From Cellulomonas marina (GTDB lineage: Bacteria > Actinomycetota > Actinomycetes > Actinomycetales > Cellulomonadaceae), in contig NZ_FOKA01000003.1 in assembly GCF_900111925.1 (NCBI RefSeq), forward strand, positions 186,001-250,000: 64,000 nucleotides of DNA. The letters run 5' to 3'. The position numbers and the translations under genes are program-made. Shown piece after piece: positions 50,489-57,946 of the stretch. The notes beneath the pieces are model-generated. The model was not told the DNA's origin. It was given only the letters and a program-made list of their open reading frames with translations, and ran no database searches. How positions within the stretch are numbered: the stretch's first letter is position 1; each line of letters opens with the position of its first letter.

Positions 50489-53400
50489 TCACCTCTTGAC
50501 CTTGACCGTCACCGCCTTGCTCGTCGTCGACCCGTGCCGGTTGCTCAGCACCGCGGTGTAGACGTGGTCACCCTTCGACCGGCCCGTGAGCGCGAAGCGC
50601 ACCACCTGTGCCGCCGGCGTCGCATCCACGACGTCCCGCCGCGCGACCTCGCGGCCGTCCTCGAGGAGGACGACGGTCTGGGCGTTCTGCCCGCCGCGGC
50701 CCACGTCCACCGTGACGGTGTAGCTGCCGTCCTGGTCCGCCGCGTTGTCGTGGGACAGCTTGGCCACGGCGGGCGCACGTGTCGCCGGACCGGGCACCCG
50801 CTCGGCCGCCGGGGCGTCAGCCGTGAAGGCCAGCCGCGGCGGCGCAGGCGTCTCCATGCCCTCGCCCAGGAAGTAGGACGTGTGCGGGGGCTGGTTGTAG
50901 CCCGTGTTCTGCCAGGCGACGCCGAGCCGGTAGACCGGGTCGGACACGAGCGTCCGCAGCCGGTGCTCCGTCACGTCCACCGTGGTGGCGATGCGCAGCG
51001 CGGTCGAGTCGTCCGTGCGCGTCACGAGCTCCTCGCGCCAGTCGCCGAGCAGGTCCGCCTGCAGTGCGGGCGTGCCCTTCGTGCCGTTGGCGGACAGGGT
51101 CCCGGTGGCGCGGTAGACCTCGTCGGTCGCACCGGCCCCCGTGTCCCACTTGCCGATGGTCGGCACACCGGCGCCGAGGGCGTCGCTGTAGTCGTGGTCG
51201 CCGATCTCCCGCAGGAGGTCGCCGTCCCACCAGGTGAGGAAGTTCGCGGCCGGGATGCTCGTCGAGAGCACGGTCCCGTCCGCCGCCCGCAGCTCCCCGA
51301 CGCGCGAGTTCCACGCCGCGTCGCCTCCGATCGCCCAGCCCTCGGCGCCGGGGTGGGCGCCGTCGACGTCCGCCATCGCGGCGCGCCCGGTGTCGCGGGT
51401 GGCCGGGATGCTCCACAGCACCTCGCCCGTGGCGGCGTCGCGGTAGGTGGCCCCGCGGTTGCCCGACGATCCCATGTCCTCGTGCGCGGCGAACACCTCG
51501 AGGCCCGGGCGCGCCGGGTCGAAGTCGGACACGTGCAGCGCGTCGCCGTGGCCGAGCCCGGTGCTGTACCGGACCTCGCCGTCGTCGTCGATCGTGAGCG
51601 AGCCGTAGACGACCTCGTCCTTCTGGTCGCCGTCCACGTCCGCCACGGACAGGTTGTGGTTGCCCTGGTGCTCGTACTCCTCGCCCGCCTCGTCGGTGTC
51701 GAACACCCACCGGCGCGTCAGCTCCCTCCCGTCCCAGTCGTAGGCCGCCACGACCATCCGGGTGTAGTACCCGCGGGCCGCCAGGACGCTGGGGTGCTCC
51801 CCGTCGAGGTATGCGGTGCCGGCCAGGAAGCGGTCGACGCGGTTGCCGTACGTGTCGCCCCAGGCGCCCACGTCACCGCGGGCCGGGGTGTAGTCGACCG
51901 TGTCGAGCGCGGCGCCCGTCGCACCGTCGAAGACCGTGAGGAACTCCGGCCCGGTGAGGACGTAGCCCGAGGAGTTGCGGTGGTCGGCGCGCGGGTCGCC
52001 GATCACCGTGCCGGTGCCGTCCACCGTGCCGTCGGCGGTCTTCATGACCACCTCCGCCCGGCCGTCGCCGTCGTAGTCGAAGACCTGCACCTGCGTGTAG
52101 TGCGCGCCGGCGCGGATGTTGTCCCCGAGGTCGATCCGCCACAGGCGCGTCCCGTCCAGCCGGTAGGCGTCGACGTAGACCGTGCCGGTGTACCCCGCCT
52201 GGGAGTTGTCCCTGCTGTTCGTCGGGTCCCACTTCAGGACGAGCTCGTACTGCCCGTCACCGTCCAGGTCCCCGACGCTCGCGTCGTTGGCCCGGTAGGA
52301 GTAGGGCTGGCCGTCCTTCGTGACGGCGTCGGCAGGCTTGTCGAGCGGCACGTCGAGCGTCTGCGCGTCCTGCACGACGAACGGCGCGGTCGCCCACCGC
52401 TCGATCCCGTCCACGACGGTCGCGACGCGGTAGGTCGACGCCGCGGTGCCGTCGGCGTCCAGCAGGTTCGTCGACGCGGTCACGGGTGCCGCCGTGATGC
52501 GGCGGCCGTCCCGGTAGACGTGGAACCCGAGGGCCTGCGGGTCGTCGCCCAGCAGGCGCCAGCCCACGTAGACCCCGTCCGCCGTGTCGACGGCCACGGG
52601 CGCGCGGTCCAGCCGCTCCGCCTGCCGGGACAGCCGCGTCGGCGCGTCGGACGTCACGGACACCGAGCGCGCGGAGGCGCCGCCGGCGTTGACCGCCGTC
52701 ACCGCATAGGTGAAACCGACGGTGGTGAGCACCCCGGTGTCGGTCCAGCGGGCCTCGGTGGCGCGGCCGACCTGCTCCCACACGTCGTCCTCACCCACCC
52801 GCTCGTCGAGCCTGTGGACGAGGTAGAAGAGCGCGTCCTCGACCGGGTCCCACGTCAGCGGGACCTCGTTCTTGCCCACGGCGCCGACCGCGAGCCCCTG
52901 GGGGACCGCGGGCACGGCGACGTCGGGGTCGACGGTGACGACCTCGAGCGCCGCGGACGGGACCGACTGCGTCCCGACGGGGTCGAGCGCGACGACGGTG
53001 TAGGTGTACGTCTGGCCGACGTCGGCGGTCGTGTCGACGAACGTCGTCCCGGCCACCTCCCCGACGGCCTGGGCGGCCCCGCCGGCGGCGGTCCGCAGCA
53101 CGCGGTAGCCCTGCGCGTCCGGGCTGCCGGTCCAGGACAGGCCCACGGACACCGCGGTGCCGTCGATGGTCAGGTCCGACAGCGTGAGCGCACCCGGCGC
53201 CAGCAGCAGGGGCGTCACCTCCACGCCGTTGAGGCGGGACGACGAGCCCGTCATCACGAGGTTGATCTGCCCGTCGGTGACCATCACCGGCTGGCTCGTC
53301 TTCTGCGCCACCGACGCGCGGCCCGCGTTGGCGGCGCCGAAGTCGCGCCCCTCGATCTGCACGTTGGACCGGCTGGTGCCGATCCAGTCGCCGTTCCAGG

Positions 53401-55504
53401 TCTTCACGGCGTACGTGCCGTTGGGCACGTCGACGAGCAGCTCGTGACCCGGCCCCGGCAGGAGGAAGTCGCGCTCGAGGGCGGTGGGCGGCGGGGTGAA
53501 GCCGATCCCGCGGTCGCGGCCGCCGAGACCCGTGACGTCCTTCCAGCCCCAGCCGCGCTCCTCCGTGTAGACGGTCCTCTCGCTCAGCTCGGCGTAGCCG
53601 GGCATGAGCACGTTGCCGGCCAGCTGCACGTCGAGCCGCAGCACCGGCGCCTTCGTCGTGATCCGCACGGCCGCCGACGGGGCCGACGGCCCGCGCCCGT
53701 TGACCGCGACGACGCGCAGGTCGTAGGTGCCGCCCTCGGTCAGCCCCGTGACGGCGGCCTGGGGCAGCGTCGACGTGGTGACCAGGGCCCAGGCCTCGTC
53801 GCCGGCCGCGGCCGGCTTGCTGAACACCTTGTAGATGTCCGCGCCCTCCACCGCCGGCCAGGTGAGGCTCGCGCCGGAGCTCGAGACGGCCCCGGCCACG
53901 ACGCCCGTCGGCGTGGCCGGCACCTCGTCGGGCAGCTGCGCGCCTGCGACGTGCGCCGCCAGCGGGTCGTCGAGCGCCTGCACGCCACCGGCGACGAGAC
54001 GCGCCATCTGGATGGCGCCGTACTCCTGGAAGTGCGTGTCGTCCTGCGTCCCCGTCGGGCGGTTCGAGTAGACGCCCGCCGGCACCCAGAGGAAGACCGA
54101 CTTCGCCTCCTCCGGCCCGATCTGCGTGAGGTACTCGCGGCTGGAGGCCGACAGGTCCACCAGCGGGGTGCCGGTCTCCGCCGCCAGTGCCTTCGCGGCG
54201 TCGACGTACGCGGGGAACGAGACGTTCGCCGTCCCGTCGGCCGCGAAGCTCCGGCGGGAGACGGGCGTGACGAGCACCGGGGTCGCGCCGCGCTGGCGTG
54301 CGCCCTCGACGAAGGTCCGCAGGTAGTTCGCGTAGTCGGCGGGCGCGGCGAAGCGGTCGTCGACGCCGTAGCTGTTGTCGTTGTGGCCGAACTGGGCGAA
54401 CAGGTAGTCGCCGGGCCGCACCTGCCGCAGCACCTCGTCCAGGCGGCCCTGGGAGATGAAGTTCTTCGACGAGCGGCCGCCGATCGCGCGGTTCTCGACG
54501 CCCACGCCGTCGTCGAGGAAGCGGCTGATCATCTGGCCCCAGCCCGCCTGCGGGACGTAGTCGGCGGTGTACGTCTGGACCGTGGAGTCGCCCGTGATCC
54601 ACAGGGTCGGCTCCTGGCCTGCCGTGCGGGGGGTCGTCGGGGTGATCGACAGCGCGGCGAGCCGGGGCGCCGTCCCGCCGAGGTCGAGGTTGAGCTGCCC
54701 GTCGACGAGCGCGATGTCGAAGGACATCTCCAGGTACTGGCCCGCCGGTCTCGCCGTGGGCTGGACCTTGACGACCTGCTCGGCCGTGAGCGAGACGTCC
54801 GTCGCGGCCTGCGGGTCCCCGGCGACGAGGTCGACGCGGTAGTCCCCGGGCGGCAGGTCGACGACGAGCTCGGTGTCGCCGACGAGGACGTGGTCACCGC
54901 GCAGCTGGTCCGCGCCCCCGCGGTCCACGTCGGTGACGGCCGCGGTGTCGACGAACCCGTAGCGGCGCTCCGCGGTCCAGACCGTGCGGGCGCCGAGGCC
55001 GACGAACCCCGGTGCAGCGGGACCGGGGCCGAGGTCGAAGCGCAGACCTTCCGCCGGCACCGGGGGCGCCGGCACGGACAGGCTGCTCACCGCGATGGCG
55101 GACGATGCGCCGGCACCCGCGGCGTCCCGCGCCTGCACGCGGTACCAGTGCGGGACCGCCGTGCTGACGACGTCGGTGACGAACACGTCGCCGGAGGTCG
55201 TGGCGACGTCCACGAAGGGCCCCTCGGGGCTCTCCGCCCGGCTCAGCACGTAGCCCGTGGCGCCGGGTACCTCGTCCCAGCGCAGGTGGACCGCGTCGGC
55301 TGTCACGTGCGCCATGCGCAGGGCTGTCGGCGCGACGAGGGTGGACGTGGTCGTGGCGGCGGCCACCGGCGCCGCCCGCAGCGCCGGTGCCGCCATCGCG
55401 GGCGTGCAGGTCGTCGCCACCAGCGCTGCCGCCAGCGCCGCCGTCCAGCGCGATCGGCGACGCCGCACGTCCGGCGGGGTCGGGTGGGGGTGGGTCATGG
55501 TCAC
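50489..55504 (-). CDS. secreted rhamnogalacturonan acetylesterase (CE12)-rhamnogalacturonan lyase (PL11) fusion
   Basis: The 1671-residue protein has a signal peptide (RRRRSRWTAALAAALVATTCTPAMA), an FnIII domain and a CBM-like domain. A CE12-type SGNH esterase at about 295-510 follows, with GDSTVQTY, GGRSSKNF, FGHNDNSYG and DDTHFQEYG. Then come FnIII, a second CBM-like domain and two more FnIII. The PL11-like propeller at about 955-1560 has GWRLLGDDPQALGFHVYRDG, SVGDLDGDGQYELVLKWDPTNSRDN, YDGDGRAEVVMKTADG, HQGNHNLSVADVDGDQKDEVVYG and WQNTGYNQPPHTSYFLG. An Ig-like tail closes the protein. It should deacetylate and then cleave rhamnogalacturonan-I outside the cell. Having both activities in one chain is unusual. 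Confidence 0.93.
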   Translation of the reverse strand: MTMTHPHPTPPDVRRRRSRWTAALAAALVATTCTPAMAAPALRAAPVAAATTTSTLVAPTALRMAHVTADAVHLRWDEVPGATGYVLSRAESPEGPFVDVATTSGDVFVTDVVSTAVPHWYRVQARDAAGAGASSAIAVSSLSVPAPPVPAEGLRFDLGPGPAAPGFVGLGARTVWTAERRYGFVDTAAVTDVDRGGADQLRGDHVLVGDTELVVDLPPGDYRVDLVAGDPQAATDVSLTAEQVVKVQPTARPAGQYLEMSFDIALVDGQLNLDLGGTAPRLAALSITPTTPRTAGQEPTLWITGDSTVQTYTADYVPQAGWGQMISRFLDDGVGVENRAIGGRSSKNFISQGRLDEVLRQVRPGDYLFAQFGHNDNSYGVDDRFAAPADYANYLRTFVEGARQRGATPVLVTPVSRRSFAADGTANVSFPAYVDAAKALAAETGTPLVDLSASSREYLTQIGPEEAKSVFLWVPAGVYSNRPTGTQDDTHFQEYGAIQMARLVAGGVQALDDPLAAHVAGAQLPDEVPATPTGVVAGAVSSSGASLTWPAVEGADIYKVFSKPAAAGDEAWALVTTSTLPQAAVTGLTEGGTYDLRVVAVNGRGPSAPSAAVRITTKAPVLRLDVQLAGNVLMPGYAELSERTVYTEERGWGWKDVTGLGGRDRGIGFTPPPTALERDFLLPGPGHELLVDVPNGTYAVKTWNGDWIGTSRSNVQIEGRDFGAANAGRASVAQKTSQPVMVTDGQINLVMTGSSSRLNGVEVTPLLLAPGALTLSDLTIDGTAVSVGLSWTGSPDAQGYRVLRTAAGGAAQAVGEVAGTTFVDTTADVGQTYTYTVVALDPVGTQSVPSAALEVVTVDPDVAVPAVPQGLAVGAVGKNEVPLTWDPVEDALFYLVHRLDERVGEDDVWEQVGRATEARWTDTGVLTTVGFTYAVTAVNAGGASARSVSVTSDAPTRLSRQAERLDRAPVAVDTADGVYVGWRLLGDDPQALGFHVYRDGRRITAAPVTASTNLLDADGTAASTYRVATVVDGIERWATAPFVVQDAQTLDVPLDKPADAVTKDGQPYSYRANDASVGDLDGDGQYELVLKWDPTNSRDNSQAGYTGTVYVDAYRLDGTRLWRIDLGDNIRAGAHYTQVQVFDYDGDGRAEVVMKTADGTVDGTGTVIGDPRADHRNSSGYVLTGPEFLTVFDGATGAALDTVDYTPARGDVGAWGDTYGNRVDRFLAGTAYLDGEHPSVLAARGYYTRMVVAAYDWDGRELTRRWVFDTDEAGEEYEHQGNHNLSVADVDGDQKDEVVYGSLTIDDDGEVRYSTGLGHGDALHVSDFDPARPGLEVFAAHEDMGSSGNRGATYRDAATGEVLWSIPATRDTGRAAMADVDGAHPGAEGWAIGGDAAWNSRVGELRAADGTVLSTSIPAANFLTWWDGDLLREIGDHDYSDALGAGVPTIGKWDTGAGATDEVYRATGTLSANGTKGTPALQADLLGDWREELVTRTDDSTALRIATTVDVTEHRLRTLVSDPVYRLGVAWQNTGYNQPPHTSYFLGEGMETPAPPRLAFTADAPAAERVPGPATRAPAVAKLSHDNAADQDGSYTVTVDVGRGGQNAQTVVLLEDGREVARRDVVDATPAAQVVRFALTGRSKGDHVYTAVLSNRHGSTTSKAVTVKVKR

Positions 55505-55572
55505 CTTCGTCTCGTCGTCGAGGGGTCCCGACGGGCGCTCGGCGCTGGACGTACCCCGTGCGGCGATGCGCG

Positions 55573-55587
55573 GGTTGCAACGTTTCA
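55573..55587. promoter_or_regulatory. operator-like motif upstream of the CE12-PL11 gene
   Basis: On the minus strand TGAAACGTTGCAACC lies about 70 bases before the start codon and downstream of the predicted promoter. It matches the motif upstream of the sugar transporter operon (49262-49276). Confidence 0.5.
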
Positions 55588-55627
55588 GACGTCCGGGCGA
55601 CCGCCTCGTCGGGATCGGGGACGTCTC

Positions 55628-55657
55628 TTCCTAGGCGTCGGCTGTGCCGCACGTCAA
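55628..55657 (-). promoter_or_regulatory. predicted promoter of the CE12-PL11 gene
   Basis: On the minus strand TTGACG (55652-55657) is 18 bases from TAGGAA (55628-55633), giving a long leader of about 120 bases. A GAAAGCGCTCGC sequence, related to the LacI-type sites elsewhere, lies upstream at 55676-55687. Confidence 0.45.
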
Positions 55658-55798
55658 CACCCGTGCCGCATGGTGGAAAGCGCTCGCCCGCCCGTTGGAG
55701 GAGATCCGTCACCACCGCGTGCCGCACCCCAGGTCCCGAAGGGTGAGACACGAGCCGCACCGCTCACGCGGGGCGGTCGACCTGCCGACGACCAGGAC

Positions 55799-57394
55799 GT
55801 GACCGGTACCCCTGCGCGCCCGCGGCCCGTGGCGGTACCGCCACGCCTGCCGTCGCGTGGCGTGTCGCTGGTGCTGCTCACCCTGCTCGTGCTCGTCGCG
55901 ATGTCCGCCGTGCCGGACCCCGCCGGGGACCTCGCCTCGACGCTGTACCTGCTGCCGGTGGTCGGCGCCACGGCGCTCCTCGCCGCCGGCGTCCGGCGCG
56001 TCCCGCCCGCCCGCCGGGGGCCGTGGCGGGCGATCCTCGTCGCCCAGGTCATGCTGCTGGCCGGCGAGCTGCTGCAGTGGGGTCTCGGCCTGGCCGGGTC
56101 CGTCGCGTGGCCGACGCCGGCCGACGTCCTCTACCTGCTCGCCTTCCTGCCCCTGGCCGCCGGGTACGTCGGCTTCTCGCGGCCGCGCGGGGCCGGCCAC
56201 CGCTCGGGGCTGCTCGACGCCACGATCGTGACCGTCAGCGCGGCGACCGTGTGGGGCGTGGTGCTCATCGTGCCGCTCGCCTCCGACGGCACGGCCGTCC
56301 TCCGGGACCGGGTGCTCGCGTGCGCGTACCCGACCATCGACATCCTGCTCGTGCACCTGCTGGCCCGGATGCTCACGGGTCCGGCCAAGCGGACCGCGGC
56401 GTTCTGGCTGCTCGTCGCCGCGACGGCCGCCGAGCTGGGCGCCGACGTCGTCATGAACGTGGTGCAGCTGACCACGGGCGACGACGCCTCGCCGCGCGGC
56501 GCCAACGTCCTGTGGCAGCTCTTCTACGTCCTGCTCGCGGCGGCGGCCTGGAGTGCCTCGGCGCCGTCCCTGGCCGAGAAGAAGCCGCGCAGCACGCTCG
56601 GCCTGACCGTCCCGCGCCTGGCCACGCTGGCGCTGGCGGCGATGCTGCCGTCCGTGCTCCTCCTGGTGGAGGCGGCGCGGTCGGAGATGTCGACGGTCGC
56701 GCTCCTGGCCGCGGGCTCGCTCGTCCTGGTCGCCCTCGTCGTCGCCCGGATCTGGACGCTCCTGCAGCAGAACCGGTCGCAGGCCGTGCAGCTCGCGGCG
56801 CTGGCCCGGACCGACCCGCTCACCGGGATCGCGAACCGTCGCACGTGGGACCACGAGCTGTCGCGCGCGTGCGCTACCGCCCTGCGGGACGGCACCTCGC
56901 TCGTCGTCGGGCTGCTCGACCTCGACCACTTCAAGGCCTACAACGACTCCCGCGGCCACCAGGCCGGCGACGCCCTGCTCAAGGCGGTCACGGCCGCGTG
57001 GGGCGACGCCCTCGGGAACCGCGGCGTGCTCGCGCGGTGGGGTGGCGAGGAGTTCGCCGTCCTCCTGCCGGGCCCGTGCGCGGAGGAGGCCGTCGCCGTC
57101 CTCGACGGCCTCCGGACGCTCGTCCCCGACGACCAGACGTGCTCGGTGGGCGTGGCCCGCTGGGACGGGACCGAGGACCCCTCCACCCTGCTGCGCCGCG
57201 CCGACGAGGCGCTCTACGCCGCCAAGACCGGCGGCCGCAACCGGCTGGTCGTGGCCGTCCAGCCGGCCGGGCGGGCGCCGGGCACCGCAGTCAGCGGCGC
57301 CCGCCCGGCGGCCGGTCCCGCGTCCGCCGACGCCGACGGACCAGGAGCGTTGCCCCGACCCCGGCCAGCGCGAGCACCGTCACCGTCCAGTTGA
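55799..57394 (+). CDS. membrane-bound diguanylate cyclase (GGDEF domain)
   Basis: The GTG at 55799 gives 531 residues. About eight hydrophobic helices (residues 20-335, from SLVLLTLLVLVAMSAV to LVLVALVVARIW) form an N-terminal sensor. The GGDEF domain runs from ALARTDPLTGIANRRTWDHEL through LLDLDHFKAYNDSRGHQAGDALL to RWGGEEFAVLLPG (signature about residues 412-417) and ends RADEALYAAKTGGRNRL. It should make cyclic di-GMP. The RxxD inhibitory site five residues before GGEEF is absent, so product inhibition is unlikely. No EAL domain is present. Its end overlaps the next, convergent gene. Confidence 0.92.
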   Translation: MTGTPARPRPVAVPPRLPSRGVSLVLLTLLVLVAMSAVPDPAGDLASTLYLLPVVGATALLAAGVRRVPPARRGPWRAILVAQVMLLAGELLQWGLGLAGSVAWPTPADVLYLLAFLPLAAGYVGFSRPRGAGHRSGLLDATIVTVSAATVWGVVLIVPLASDGTAVLRDRVLACAYPTIDILLVHLLARMLTGPAKRTAAFWLLVAATAAELGADVVMNVVQLTTGDDASPRGANVLWQLFYVLLAAAAWSASAPSLAEKKPRSTLGLTVPRLATLALAAMLPSVLLLVEAARSEMSTVALLAAGSLVLVALVVARIWTLLQQNRSQAVQLAALARTDPLTGIANRRTWDHELSRACATALRDGTSLVVGLLDLDHFKAYNDSRGHQAGDALLKAVTAAWGDALGNRGVLARWGGEEFAVLLPGPCAEEAVAVLDGLRTLVPDDQTCSVGVARWDGTEDPSTLLRRADEALYAAKTGGRNRLVVAVQPAGRAPGTAVSGARPAAGPASADADGPGALPRPRPARAPSPSS

Positions 57395-57872
57395 GCCCGG
57401 TGCCCTCACCCTTGAGGGCGTCCAGGCCCGGCCCGCCCGGCGGGGCGTTGACGACGTGCACCCCCGGCAGCCCTCCACCGAACGCCAGCAGGACGGCCGC
57501 GGGCAGCGCGAGCAGGACCAGGCCCCAGCGGGACCCGTGCAGCAGCGCGAGGACGGCCATGGCGGCCAGCGCCAACAGGCCCGTCAGGCACGTCGCGCTC
57601 GCCCGCAGCGCGTCCTGCGGTGTGGGCGTCGAGCCCAGGAACGAGGCCGTGCCGATGAAGGCGGCGTAGCCGTCGACGAGCGCGAGCAGGCCACCGAGCA
57701 CGAGCACCGCGAACGTGACCGGCCACGCCCGCGCCGGGGCGGCCAGGTCCCGCTGCCGCCCGCGCGTCCAGCCGTCACCAGGTCGCGGAGCCGCCGCCCG
57801 CGACGCAGCCTCCGCACGCTCCACGGCGTCAGCATGCCCGACCCCACCTCTCGCGGCAGCGACCCACCGCAC
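57291..57872 (-). CDS. small integral membrane protein of unknown function
   Basis: The 193-residue frame has four hydrophobic segments: WPVTFAVLVLGGLLALVDGYAAFIG, ASATCLTGLLALAAMAVLALL, WGLVLLALPAAVLLAFGGGLPGV and TVTVLALAGVGATLLVRRRRR. It overlaps the end of the diguanylate cyclase gene by about 100 bases on the opposite strand. The start is unsure: a GTG further in (before ERAEAASRAAAP) is also possible. I do not recognise the family. Confidence 0.6.
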   Translation of the reverse strand: MRWVAAARGGVGHADAVERAEAASRAAAPRPGDGWTRGRQRDLAAPARAWPVTFAVLVLGGLLALVDGYAAFIGTASFLGSTPTPQDALRASATCLTGLLALAAMAVLALLHGSRWGLVLLALPAAVLLAFGGGLPGVHVVNAPPGGPGLDALKGEGTGLNWTVTVLALAGVGATLLVRRRRRTRDRPPGGRR

Positions 57873-57890
57873 GGTGGGTGCCCGCCGGAC

Positions 57891-57932
57891 GACGGACGCC
57901 CCGCCCTCCGTGAGGAGGACGGGGCGTCCGTC
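57891..57932 (-). terminator. hairpin downstream of clpC
   Basis: GACGGACGCCCCG and CGGGGCGTCCGTC pair perfectly over 13 bases with a 16-base loop, just after the clpC stop codon on the minus strand. Confidence 0.75.
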
Positions 57933-57946
57933 GTGCCGCGAGGGCC

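Noticed and set aside
50534..57394. A 2286-codon open frame on the plus strand running through the CE12-PL11 gene into the GGDEF gene.
   Set aside because: The part opposite CE12-PL11 has no domain and is biased to Arg/Gly/Val/Asp as expected of antisense in GC-rich DNA. The minus-strand protein is unmistakable. Only the GGDEF part from 55799 is real.
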